Source of the DNA: Burkholderia cepacia GG4
GTDB lineage: Bacteria; Pseudomonadota; Gammaproteobacteria; Burkholderiales; Burkholderiaceae
Assembly (NCBI RefSeq): GCF_000292915.1
Contig: NC_018514.1
Location: 682,001 to 746,000 of the forward strand
Reading direction: 5' to 3'
DNA length: 64,000 nt
The first letter of the stretch is position 1, and the number at the start of each line of letters is the position of its first letter. Below the pieces are notes generated by a model, which had not been told where the DNA came from, made no database searches, and was given only the letters and a program-made list of their open reading frames with translations. A program made the translations under genes and the position numbers. Positions 1-7,896 of this stretch are shown here, one piece after another.

Positions 1-75
1 GCCGTTGCGAGTCATTAGCTCGCGCACGCGCTCGGCAACCGCGAGGGAATCCGTGGTGATTGCTTCAGTGGTCAT
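1..75 (-). CDS. N-terminal end of a probable DNA-binding regulator (partial)
   Basis: The minus strand opens with an ATG at 75 and stays open to the window edge for 25 codons, beginning MTTEAITTDSLAVAERV. The helical segment AERVRELMTRNG resembles the start of BetR/XRE-type helix-turn-helix regulators common in Burkholderia. That assignment is inference from a very short stretch, and no strong Shine-Dalgarno sequence is visible. The rest of the gene is outside the window, so its function cannot be settled here. Confidence 0.4.
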   Translation of the reverse strand, partial: MTTEAITTDSLAVAERVRELMTRNG

Positions 76-657
76 GCTACGGGAACGGATCGTGACGTTC
101 AGAACGACGCCTTGCGGCAGTCTCGGCGGACAGTCTTGACGACGTCCAGTGGCGAGCCGACCGGCCACGCGCGGAAAAGATAACTTTACCGCAAAACGGC
201 GGTCATTCCATGATGCGCAAGGTGCGATTGTGTGAAAAGGTGTGTCATGACGTAACGCTCGCCCGTGCGGTAGCCCGGCGCGAAAACGGGCGTTGAAAAC
301 CTTCAGGCGCGGATCCTGATGACAGGGAGGCGATTCCGTTACGAGCGGCATGTAATCGCGCTGCGCGGCCGACGCGATGCACCAGACAAGGGCGCATCGT
401 CGTTCCACGACGGCGGCGTCGTGCCACCGCGCCAGTGACAAATATTCACAGGAACATCGAGCAACGACCGGACGAAGGTCTCGATCTTGTACACGGAAGA
501 TTCGACGTTTTCTTCTAGCGTAACTATCGCAGGTACATTTATTGACGGATAGCCGCCAATTCGCATCTGTGAGTTGCGAATGTTGGCGGAAGTTTGTAGA
601 TTGATGCGTCACGTTGTGCGGTATCGATCGTTCAGGCAACGCAACCGGAGACCGCGA
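76..657. other. Intergenic region, 582 bp, no convincing gene
   Basis: This gap separates two divergent genes. The open frames in it are short, arginine-rich and without ribosome binding sites, so I reject them. It should hold promoters for both flanking genes. The only structured element I see is the inverted repeat at 559-581. Confidence 0.5.
559..581. promoter_or_regulatory. Inverted repeat, candidate operator for the 658 gene
   Basis: The arms ATTCGCA (559-565) and TGCGAAT (575-581) are perfect reverse complements with a 9-nt spacer. The repeat lies about 77 bp before the ATG at 658, a normal place for an operator. No regulator can be named. Confidence 0.3.
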
Positions 658-933
658 ATGTCCACCTTGTTCATGCAGACCGTCGTTCACGGTAAGACTG
701 TTCAAGTCATGTTGTCGCCTGAGAGTCGTACAGCCAGGATTGACATCGTCGACGACGAATCGGGCGGCTATCCGCCCCGCACGATGCGCATCGATCAGTA
801 CGTCAACGCCGGCATGGCGGACGACGAAATCGTCCGGCATGTTCTCGAGGTCGCCGCGATGTCGGTCGAACAGCTCGCGAGGCTCCGGTCATTCGAGCGT
901 TCGACACGCGCTCAAACGCGCTATTCGTACTGA
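658..933 (+). CDS. Small hypothetical protein, 91 aa
   Basis: The ATG at 658 has GGAG about 8 nt upstream, which is why I prefer it to the in-frame start at 574, whose extra 28 residues are arginine-rich and look like read-through. The protein begins MSTLFMQTVVHGKTVQVML and is acidic in the middle, with a short beta-strand-like start followed by two likely helices. There is no signal peptide or membrane segment. I do not recognise the family. It stands alone, converging on the orphan gene at 1290-1943. Codon usage is ordinary for the region. Confidence 0.55.
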   Translation: MSTLFMQTVVHGKTVQVMLSPESRTARIDIVDDESGGYPPRTMRIDQYVNAGMADDEIVRHVLEVAAMSVEQLARLRSFERSTRAQTRYSY

Positions 934-1289
934 TCGTACTGCTTCCGGGTGTGCCGGGATCGCCCCGGCGCCGACCACGAATTCCGACTATCCGGATCGG
1001 ACTTCGATTCAGTAGTCCGAAGTTAATTCTCGCGTGCCGGGACACCGGCGCCATTTCCTGTCCTTCGATCAGGTATCAATGGGTGGAGCAACGTAACGTC
1101 GTCGAATACATCGCGAGCAGCATGTTTTTATGCTTTATCACGTAGAAATGCTAACCAATACTCGACGAACTCCACCGTGAATGTCGCAATGATCGAGAAG
1201 GCGTGCGGCGCGGAAGTGCGCGATGTTGCTGCCGACGGACCATGTCCTTTGTCGCGATCGACAAGCGTCGCGGCCGGCGCGCAATCGCC
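934..1289. other. Convergent intergenic region, 356 bp
   Basis: This separates the 3' ends of two convergent genes. It has a GC hairpin at 953-969 (arms GCCGGG and CCCGGC, 5-nt loop) 20 bp after the stop at 933, but no U-tract follows, so it is at best a weak terminator. I see nothing else in it. Confidence 0.4.
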
Positions 1290-1943
1290 TTACGCCGGCA
1301 TGTACGTGAACGGCTCGCCGTCCTCGCGCTCGACCGACAGGAGCCGCTTGAGCTGATCGAGCGCGAACAGCTGCTTTCCATCTGCCGCCGCTTCCGCGAT
1401 CGCTGCATCGACCAGTTTCCTCGCTCGCGCGAGGATCACGGATCGCTGGCGCGCAATCTCGAGCACCATCCGTTGCTCGACATTCTGCCGAATCGATGGC
1501 TTGTCGCTCAGGTGGCGCCAGCGATCGCGAAGCTCGGCCCACGTGATGCGCTGAAATTCCGGGATCGTGCGCGGGAGCGTTCCCGCTTCGGCCGGCTCGG
1601 GCTGCGCGCGCAGTGCACGGCGCAGTGCCTCGCGGGCGCGCCACTCGTCTGAAAACGGCGCATAGACGTCACGCGAGCGCCCGATCGGATTCGCGCGTTC
1701 GATTTCCTTGTCGAGCAGGTAGGCGAGCCGCCGAAGCGCGGAGCCATGCGCGAGCATGTCCGGATCGAGCACGCGGATCCGGCGCGACGCATCCGCGACG
1801 TGGGACTTCAGCTCCCACAGCGTTAACCGGAGGTGCTGCACTTCGAGGATCAGGCGCTGCACGTCCGCATAGGTGCACTTCGTCCACCATTCGGTGAGGT
1901 CGTTGAGCTTCGGAGGATCGAATGGGGGGAGGATCATTTTCAT
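1290..1943 (-). CDS. Orphan protein of unknown function, probably SOS-induced, 217 aa
   Basis: The start at 1943 (MKMILPPFDPPKL) is chosen because the open frame upstream of it runs back through a LexA box and promoter. The product is soluble-looking, rich in Arg, Glu, Leu and Ala, and mostly helical, with a likely coiled-coil stretch around residues 20-60 and another around 150-200. It has no signal peptide or membrane segment, and I recognise no catalytic motif. The LexA box ends 10 bp before the ATG, so repression by LexA and induction on DNA damage is a reasonable inference. No Shine-Dalgarno sequence is evident, so translation may be leaderless or weak. It is not linked to known DNA-repair genes here. 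Confidence 0.65.
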   Translation of the reverse strand: MKMILPPFDPPKLNDLTEWWTKCTYADVQRLILEVQHLRLTLWELKSHVADASRRIRVLDPDMLAHGSALRRLAYLLDKEIERANPIGRSRDVYAPFSDEWRAREALRRALRAQPEPAEAGTLPRTIPEFQRITWAELRDRWRHLSDKPSIRQNVEQRMVLEIARQRSVILARARKLVDAAIAEAAADGKQLFALDQLKRLLSVEREDGEPFTYMPA

Positions 1944-1952
1944 GCATAAACA

Positions 1953-1968
1953 CTGTATGGATATACAG
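1953..1968. promoter_or_regulatory. LexA (SOS) box
   Basis: The 16-mer CTGTATGGATATACAG keeps the invariant CTGT-N8-ACAG arms and most of the AT-rich core of the E. coli-type LexA operator, which betaproteobacteria share. It sits directly downstream of a candidate promoter and 10 bp before the start codon of the 1943-1290 gene. Binding here would block transcription of that gene. Confidence 0.75.
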
Positions 1969-1997
1969 TTTATCGCGCGGTAACATAGCGCCGTCAA
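1969..1997 (-). promoter_or_regulatory. Candidate sigma-70 promoter of the SOS-box gene
   Basis: On the minus strand TTGACG (1997-1992) is a good -35 element. After a 17-nt spacer comes GATAAA (1974-1969), an acceptable -10. The -10 abuts the LexA box, the usual arrangement for LexA repression. Confidence 0.45.
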
Positions 1998-2184
1998 GGC
2001 GAAAAAATGGGGCCGGCCGGTGGGCAAGAATGACCGGCGGCGGGGCCCGCGGGCAGCGGACCGGATCGTGCATCGATTCTCCCGCGCGTTCGCCATCGAG
2101 CGCCCGAACCTGACAGCATGATCCGGTGCCCGCCATCGCGAACGTCGATGGATGTGCCGGATGTATCGACTCCAACAGAGAACA

Positions 2185-3519
2185 ATGACGACAACCTATC
2201 CGCTTCACGACACATTGACGCGCGCCGGAGCGGCGTTGCCTGACGAAGCCGACGTCGTGATCGCCGGCGCCGGCATCATGGGCTGCGCGGCTGCGTATTA
2301 CCTGGGCCTGCGCGGGCTGAAAGCCGTCGTGCTCGACAAGTCGCGCATCGCCGGCCAGCAATCGACCCGCGCCTGGGGCTTCGTGCGGCAGCAGGGCCGC
2401 GAATCCGCCGAGGTGCCGCTGATGATGGCCGGCATGCGGATCTGGGAAGGGCTCGAGCAGGCGCTCGGCTTCGATCTCGAATGGCGGCAGGGCGGCTGCC
2501 TCTACATGGCGGACAACGAAGACGACTGGGCCTCGTTCCAGGCGTGGCTCGCCGTCGCGCGCGAACACGGGCTTGACACCCGTACGCTGACGCGCGCGCA
2601 GATCGACGAGCGCGTGAGCGGCCTGTCGACGCAGGCGCGCACGCTCGGGGGGCTGTATACCGCGACCGACGGGCAGGCCGAGCCGCGTCGTGTGGCGGCC
2701 GCGTTCGCGGCGCGCGCGACCGAAGCCGGCGCGCGTTTCTTCGAAGGCTGCGGCGTGAGCGCGATCGAGACGGCCGGCGGCGCGGTCGTCGGCGTCGCGA
2801 CCGAGCGCGGCACGATCCGCACGCGGCGCGTGATCTGCGCGGCCGGCGCGACCAGTTTCAGGCTGCTCGACGGGGTTGGCATCCGGCTGCCGCAGCAGGC
2901 CGTGCGCGGCACCTGCATGCGCACCAACGTGCTGCCCGACGTGTCCGCGTCGACGATCTGGGGGCATGGCCTCGGCATTCGGCAACGCAAGAACGGTGCG
3001 ATCAATCTTGCTGACGACATGCAGGTCGACGTCGACCTGACGCTCGGCCACTTGCGCGGGTTGAGCGTGTTCTGGCCGGCGTTCTGGTCGCAGCGCGAGA
3101 AATTCCGGCTGCATTTGAATGCGGCGGCGTGGCGCGACGCATGGGCTCGCATCGGTGGCGGAACCGGGCCGATCGAGCCGCGCGATCCGCAGCCGCAGCC
3201 GAATCGCGCGCATGCGCCGCGTGCGCTCGCGAAGCTCAAGGCGATCTTCCCCGTGCTGAAGGACGCGCAGATCGTCGAGGCGTGGGCCGGCCTGATCGAC
3301 GTGCTGCCCGACGGGATCCCGGTGATCGATGCGCCCGGCACGCCGTCCGGGCTCGCGATCGCGACCGGGTTCTGCGGACATGGCTTCGCGATGGGGCCGA
3401 TCGTCGGCCGGCTGCTGGCCGAGTGGGTCGACACGGGCGAGCCGTCGCTCGACCTGTCGGCGTTTCGTGCGCAGCGTTTCGTCGACGGGACGATGGTGCG
3501 GCCGCGCAGCATGCTGTGA
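2185..3519 (+). CDS. FAD-dependent oxidoreductase, DAO/DadA family, 444 aa
   Basis: This is a flavoprotein of the glycine/D-amino-acid oxidase family, which oxidises the C-N bond of amino acids or N-methyl amino acids. The N-terminal dinucleotide-binding motif VVIAGAGIMGCAAAYYLG lies at about residues 23-40 and is followed by the acidic end of the second strand (LDK). A C-terminal segment with GLIDVLPDGIPVID and GFCGHGFAMGP is typical of the FAD-binding C-terminus of this family. The ATG at 2185 is preferred over the in-frame ATG at 2152 because the 11 extra residues do not look like coding sequence. It has no obvious operon partner; the channel gene follows 60 bp later. The substrate is unknown. 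Confidence 0.8.
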   Translation: MTTTYPLHDTLTRAGAALPDEADVVIAGAGIMGCAAAYYLGLRGLKAVVLDKSRIAGQQSTRAWGFVRQQGRESAEVPLMMAGMRIWEGLEQALGFDLEWRQGGCLYMADNEDDWASFQAWLAVAREHGLDTRTLTRAQIDERVSGLSTQARTLGGLYTATDGQAEPRRVAAAFAARATEAGARFFEGCGVSAIETAGGAVVGVATERGTIRTRRVICAAGATSFRLLDGVGIRLPQQAVRGTCMRTNVLPDVSASTIWGHGLGIRQRKNGAINLADDMQVDVDLTLGHLRGLSVFWPAFWSQREKFRLHLNAAAWRDAWARIGGGTGPIEPRDPQPQPNRAHAPRALAKLKAIFPVLKDAQIVEAWAGLIDVLPDGIPVIDAPGTPSGLAIATGFCGHGFAMGPIVGRLLAEWVDTGEPSLDLSAFRAQRFVDGTMVRPRSML

Positions 3520-3579
3520 CGGACGGGCCCGCGTGTTCCCGTCGTAGAATCGGGTCCGCATCCTTCAGGAGATTCACCG

Positions 3580-4674
3580 TTGGCAACGCCTTCCGACAAG
3601 CGCCGCTCGTTGCGCTCACGCCTGCGCCGTGCCCGCGATCCATGGCAGGCGCCGCGTGCGCGCACGCTGTTCACGCGTCCCGCGACGTCGCCGCGGCGCA
3701 CGCTGCTGTTCCGCCTCGGCGCGGTCGTGCTGTTGTGCGTGCTCGCGTTCCTCGTGCTGTATCTCGATCGCGACGGCCTGCGCGATTCGACCAAGAGCAC
3801 GCCGATGAACGTCGCCGATCTCGTGTACTTCACGATGGTGACGGTCGCGACGGTCGGCTACGGTGACATCGTGCCGGTCACGGCGCGCGCGCGCCTGATC
3901 GATGCGTTCTTCATCGTGCCGATCCGCATCGGCATCTGGTTCATTTTCCTGGGCACGGCGTATCAGTTCGTGATCCAGCGCGTCATCGAGGAATTCCGCA
4001 TGAAACGCCTGCAGAAGCAACTGTCCGATCACATCGTCGTGTGCGGCTACGGCCTGTCAGGGTCGATCGCCGTGCGCGAGCTGCTCGAAAGCGGTGTCGA
4101 TCCGTCGACGGTCATCGTGATCGATGCGCAGCAGCAGGCGCTCGAGGCCGCGACGTCGCTCGGCGTGACGGGGCTGCTCGGCGATCCCGCGCACGAGGAT
4201 CTGCTGCAGCAGGCGCAGGTGCGCGCGGCGAAGGCCGTGATCATCTCGGTGACCGACGATCCGACCGCGATCCTGCTGACGTTGTCGGTGCGCAGCATCG
4301 CGCCCGAGACGAAGATCGTCGTGCGGATCCAGGAGAACCTGTATCAGCGGCAGTTGCGGCAGGCGGGGGCGGACGTGATCGTGTCGTCGACGAAGATCGG
4401 CGCGCTGCTGCTCGCGGATGCGGTGCATAGCCGCTACATCGTGCCGTTCGTGAACGACATGCTGTCGACGCGCGGGCGCGCGACGCTGCTGGAGCGCGAG
4501 GCGATGCCGCACGAGATCGGCTGCATGACGAACGTCGTGCCGGGCGCGATCGTCATCGGGCTCGATCGCTGTGGGAAGATTCATTCGTTCTACGAGGATC
4601 CGCCGTGCCGGATCGAGGCGGGGGATACGCTGGTCGTGATTCAGTCGGCGAGGATTCCGGATCCGGATGTTTGA
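3580..4674 (+). CDS. Potassium channel with cytosolic RCK (TrkA-N) domain, 364 aa
   Basis: This inner-membrane two-helix potassium channel has a C-terminal RCK regulatory domain. The first membrane helix is at about residues 42-62, the pore loop carries the selectivity filter TVGYGD at 91-96, and the second helix spans about 103-130. A TrkA-N Rossmann fold starts at IVVCGYGLSGS near residue 152 and is followed by a TrkA-C-like domain. The start is TTG at 3580, with AGGAGA about 9 nt upstream; no in-frame ATG fits as well. A gated K+ conductance controlled by nucleotide or ion binding is the known role of the family. The ligand is not evident. Confidence 0.85.
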   Translation: MATPSDKRRSLRSRLRRARDPWQAPRARTLFTRPATSPRRTLLFRLGAVVLLCVLAFLVLYLDRDGLRDSTKSTPMNVADLVYFTMVTVATVGYGDIVPVTARARLIDAFFIVPIRIGIWFIFLGTAYQFVIQRVIEEFRMKRLQKQLSDHIVVCGYGLSGSIAVRELLESGVDPSTVIVIDAQQQALEAATSLGVTGLLGDPAHEDLLQQAQVRAAKAVIISVTDDPTAILLTLSVRSIAPETKIVVRIQENLYQRQLRQAGADVIVSSTKIGALLLADAVHSRYIVPFVNDMLSTRGRATLLEREAMPHEIGCMTNVVPGAIVIGLDRCGKIHSFYEDPPCRIEAGDTLVVIQSARIPDPDV

Positions 4675-4865
4675 GGGTGTTTTGTTTTTGGAAAGTGCAA
4701 GTCATTCAATCGGTTGTGTCTGAGCGTTTCAGTTGAATCGTTGTCTCTTTCTCGACGTGCAGGCGCCGTGCAGGGGCCTGGAAGCAACCTCGATCCACTT
4801 CGATCGTCGCTGGAATTTCCGGCGGCGTCGTTTCGCTATTCAGAAGCGGCTGCCGTTTTGGAGCG

Positions 4866-4988
4866 GCACTTGCTGGTCATGTGAATGTGTTCGCGCAGAA
4901 CGTTCGAAGCGGCGATGGCCTGGCCGACCGCCGCTTCGTCGTCGTACGCGGCCGCGGTTTCGATATGCCGATAACCCGGCGCGAGCGC
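4866..4988 (-). pseudogene. Fragment of an aldo/keto reductase gene
   Basis: Minus-strand translation of about 41 codons reads ALAPGYRHIETAAAYDDE, then AVGQAIAASNVLREHIHM, then TSKC. This matches residues about 35-75 of 2,5-diketo-gluconate-reductase-type aldo/keto reductases, including the catalytic Asp/Tyr region of the family (GYRHIDTAAAY). Homology stops at both ends: no N-terminal strand lies upstream, and beyond TSKC the frame runs into a stop at 4836. The scrap lies between the channel gene and the C-terminus of the flavoprotein gene at 5009, at the left edge of the catabolic cluster. It is probably the residue of a gene destroyed by rearrangement. Confidence 0.7.
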
Positions 4989-5008
4989 ATGCCGCGCCGG
5001 CGCGTTCG

Positions 5009-6805
5009 TCAGCGGTGGGCGCTGTCGCAGGTCGAGCGGTGGATCGCGTCCGAGGACGATGTGCTTGTCGACGCCACATCGCGTTGTGCGACGAACTTCG
5101 CGATGCGCCAGCCGAATACGATGGCGGGGCCGAGCGTCGTTCCGGGGCCCGGATAGGTACCGCGGAAGATCGACGCGAGATCGTTGCCGCACGCGAACAG
5201 CCCCGGGATCACGCGCCCTTCGACATCGACCACCTCGCCGTTCGCCGTGCCGCTCAGCCCCGCGCTGCACGCGAGATCGGCGGGCCATACGGTCACAGCA
5301 TAGTAGGGCCCGGCGCCGATGGGCCGGATGCACGGATTCGGTTGTTGCGCCGGATCGCCGTTGAAGCGGCTCATCGGGCTGCTGCCGCGCTGGAACGCGG
5401 GATCCTTGCCCTCGGCGGCATCGCGGTTGTAGGTCGCGACGGTGCGCTCCAGACCGTTCGCATCCACCTGCAACTTCGCGGCCAGCTCGGCCAGCGTCGT
5501 CCCCCTGGCCAGATAGCCGGCACGCTCGAACGCCGCGATGCGCGCAGCGCTGCGCGCCGGCATCAGCAGGCCGAGGCCATAGGTCCGGATGAACGCCGCA
5601 TCGACGATCAGATGGGCCGGCACGCTGGGCCCGTTGCCGCTGTCGTGCAGCATCCCCATCACGAAGTCGTGGTACGAGTTCGACTCGTTGACGAAGCGCT
5701 CACCGCGGCTGTTGACCGCGATGAGGCCGGGCTTCGCGCGATCGAGAATGATGTGCGGCCAGACGCTGTCGCCGTCGCTGCCCGCGGCTGCGCCCGGTGC
5801 GCGACGGATCGAGCACGGCATCCACAGCCCCGGGCTATCGCCGCCGTTTTCAACCCGCGCATTGACGCGCTGCGCGCGATCGACGCCGTCGCCGGTATGC
5901 GTACTAGGTGACAGCGACAGCGGCCGGGCCGCGGCAGGAAAGAACTGCGGGCGCAGCGACGGATGGCGCGTGATGCCGCCGGTTGCGAGGACCACGCCGC
6001 GCCGCGCGCCGATCCGCTTGCGGCCGCCGTCAGGCGTCGTGACGACGGCGCCGGTGACGCGGCCCTGGTCGCGCACCAGTTCGAGCAGCGGCGTGTCGAA
6101 GCGAATCTCGACCTGGCGTTTGAGCAGGCTGTAATAGAGCCGGGCGGCGAGCGCATTACCCATTACGAGCTGCGTGCCGCGCGGAAAACGCATGCGGTCG
6201 ATCGCATAGCGACCCACGACCGCGATCGTGCGTTTGAAGTTCGCGACCGACGCGAACGGTGCGAGCAGCGCATTGAGGTCGGCGCGTGCGACCATCATCC
6301 CGCCGAGGCCCATGAACTCCTTGCGCGGCGGGCGCACGCGCGCGAACGCGCGGCCGAGCACGCGCGCATCGAACGGCGCGGGCACGAGCGCCCGCCCGCC
6401 GTACGCCGCGCCTGGGCCGTTCACGTAATCGGGATGCGCGGTGGCGGCGACGAACTTCACGTCGCTGATGCGCGCGAGCTCGTCGATCGCGTCCGGGCCG
6501 CTTTGCAGGAATGCTTCGCGTGCGTCGTCGCCGCCGCGCGCGTCGACCACCGACTGCAGGAAGCGGCGCGCATCGTCGACGCTGTCGGGCACGCCTGCGT
6601 CGACGCTCAAGCGTGTGCCCGGCACCCACGTCGTGCCGCCCGACGTGGACGTGATGCCGCCCACCGCAGCGGTTTTTTCGCATACGAGGACGGCGAGCCC
6701 CTCGTGATGCGCGACGAGCGCGGCGGTCATGCCCGCCGCACCCGCGCCGAATACCAGCAGGTCCACTTCTTCGTCCCAGCCCTGTTGCACCGCACTCATG
6801 TCCAC
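5009..6805 (-). CDS. KSTD-like FAD-dependent dehydrogenase 1, 598 aa
   Basis: This is a flavoprotein of the fumarate reductase/3-ketosteroid delta1-dehydrogenase superfamily. The FAD-binding motif FGAGAAGM is at about residues 19-26. Two features of ketosteroid dehydrogenases are kept: a tyrosine in FVNESNSYHDF (Y378), and Tyr551/Gly555 in GTYPGPGTTLGPA, which in that family contact the ring ketone and promote enolisation. A desaturation next to a ring ketone is therefore likely; a steroid substrate is not implied. The last 28 residues are Ser/Thr-rich and look replaced, and the gene ends close to the aldo/keto reductase scrap. Two IclR-type operators lie 67 and 95 bp upstream, so it has its own promoter. 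A paralogue lies at 15062-16807. Confidence 0.85.
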   Translation of the reverse strand: MDMSAVQQGWDEEVDLLVFGAGAAGMTAALVAHHEGLAVLVCEKTAAVGGITSTSGGTTWVPGTRLSVDAGVPDSVDDARRFLQSVVDARGGDDAREAFLQSGPDAIDELARISDVKFVAATAHPDYVNGPGAAYGGRALVPAPFDARVLGRAFARVRPPRKEFMGLGGMMVARADLNALLAPFASVANFKRTIAVVGRYAIDRMRFPRGTQLVMGNALAARLYYSLLKRQVEIRFDTPLLELVRDQGRVTGAVVTTPDGGRKRIGARRGVVLATGGITRHPSLRPQFFPAAARPLSLSPSTHTGDGVDRAQRVNARVENGGDSPGLWMPCSIRRAPGAAAGSDGDSVWPHIILDRAKPGLIAVNSRGERFVNESNSYHDFVMGMLHDSGNGPSVPAHLIVDAAFIRTYGLGLLMPARSAARIAAFERAGYLARGTTLAELAAKLQVDANGLERTVATYNRDAAEGKDPAFQRGSSPMSRFNGDPAQQPNPCIRPIGAGPYYAVTVWPADLACSAGLSGTANGEVVDVEGRVIPGLFACGNDLASIFRGTYPGPGTTLGPAIVFGWRIAKFVAQRDVASTSTSSSDAIHRSTCDSAHR

Positions 6806-6871
6806 GTCTCCTCCGTTTCGTTCCGCCGCACGTCCGAATTCGACGAGCGGCGGAAGATGCTCCGATGATTG

Positions 6872-6886
6872 TGGAATGTTATTCCA
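6872..6886. promoter_or_regulatory. IclR-type operator, copy 1
   Basis: TGGAATGTTATTCCA is a perfect inverted repeat of the arms TGGAAT and ATTCCA around 3 bp. It lies 67 bp upstream of the flavoprotein start at 6805. The established E. coli IclR box is TGGAAATNATTTCCA, the same length and nearly the same arms. Confidence 0.7.
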
Positions 6887-6899
6887 ATAAATAACAAAG

Positions 6900-6914
6900 T
6901 GGAATAGTGTTCTA
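6900..6914. promoter_or_regulatory. IclR-type operator, copy 2 (imperfect)
   Basis: TGGAATAGTGTTCTA keeps the left arm exactly and four of six bases of the right arm. Its centre is 28 bp from copy 1, so two dimers could bind cooperatively before the flavoprotein promoter. Confidence 0.6.
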
Positions 6915-7053
6915 CAAACTGTGGCGAGACGAACCGCGAGGGTGTTCAGAAGCGGTGCACGATGCCGACGCCGGCCGCGAACGGGCTGCGCGTGGACGAC
7001 GGCGCCGAATTGAAGCCGTCGCCGCGCATGACGATCGCGACCCGCGAGCGCGC

Positions 7054-7896
7054 TCAGGCGGCGCTGTCGATCAGGAACGCGACCATGCGATCGCAGACTC
7101 GCGCGAACATCTGCGTGCCCGTGACGGTTCGGCAGCCGCGGGCGCGCGCGGCTTCGATGAACGGCGTGAGCGGCGGCTTCGTGACGACGTCGCCGACGAA
7201 CGTGGTGGCCGGCACGCGCGAGACGTCGACGGGCAGCGGATCGTTTGCCCGCATGCCCATCGGCGACGCATTGACGATCACGTCGAACGACTCGGGTGCG
7301 ACATCCGCGTCGGCGACGTGCACCGTGCCGCGCTGCAGCGTCGCCAGCCGCTCGACCAACGAGGCGGTGCGGGCGGCATCGTTGTCGCGCACGTCGAGCG
7401 ACGCGACGCCCGCCGTGACCAGCGCATGGCCGATCGCGGAGCCTGCGCCGCCCGCGCCGACCAGCAGCGCGCGCTTGCCGCGCAGGTCGCAGCCTTCGTC
7501 GCCGAGCGCGGCAACGAAGCCGGTGCCGTCGAACATGCCCCCGTGCCAGCCGCCGTCTGCGGTGCGGCGCAGGGTATTTGCCGCGCCGAGGAACGCGGCT
7601 TCATCGGACAGGCTCGTGCAGAACGCAGCGGCGCTGAATTTGTGCGGCACGGTGATGATCACGCCGTCGACGTTGCGCATCGGCGTCACGCCCGCGAAGA
7701 ACGCCGCGAGATCGTCCGGTGCGACGTGAGCGGGGACGACCAGCGCGTCGAGTCCGGCCTCGCGCAGCGCGGCCGTCACGCCTTTCGGCGAACGGACCTG
7801 CGCGATCGGATCGCCGACGATGAAGTGGATGCGGGTCGCACCGCTCAGGCCTTCGTCGAGCGAAATCGGAGTGGTCGGGGTCAAGTGGGCAGTCAT
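7054..7896 (-). CDS. Shikimate/quinate dehydrogenase-like protein (AroE family), 280 aa
   Basis: This is an AroE-family NAD(P)-dependent dehydrogenase interconverting shikimate-like alcohols and their ketones. The substrate-binding lysine is in VITVPHK (K86), N107 is in the GAANTL motif, and D123 is in MFDGTGF. The nucleotide-binding GAGGAG is at 147-152. Two details point to a catabolic rather than biosynthetic role: the usual NTDG is MFDG here, and the residues after the second strand are VRDND rather than the NRT of NADP-specific AroE, suggesting NAD+ use. Its ATG overlaps the end of the transporter fusion gene by 4 bp, so it is the last gene of the transporter operon. A separate housekeeping aroE is expected elsewhere. 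Confidence 0.8.
   Translation of the reverse strand: MTAHLTPTTPISLDEGLSGATRIHFIVGDPIAQVRSPKGVTAALREAGLDALVVPAHVAPDDLAAFFAGVTPMRNVDGVIITVPHKFSAAAFCTSLSDEAAFLGAANTLRRTADGGWHGGMFDGTGFVAALGDEGCDLRGKRALLVGAGGAGSAIGHALVTAGVASLDVRDNDAARTASLVERLATLQRGTVHVADADVAPESFDVIVNASPMGMRANDPLPVDVSRVPATTFVGDVVTKPPLTPFIEAARARGCRTVTGTQMFARVCDRMVAFLIDSAA

Noticed and set aside
1669..3561. A 630-codon minus-strand open frame opposite the flavin oxidase
   Set aside because: It spans the LexA box and promoter of another gene and has no recognisable domain.
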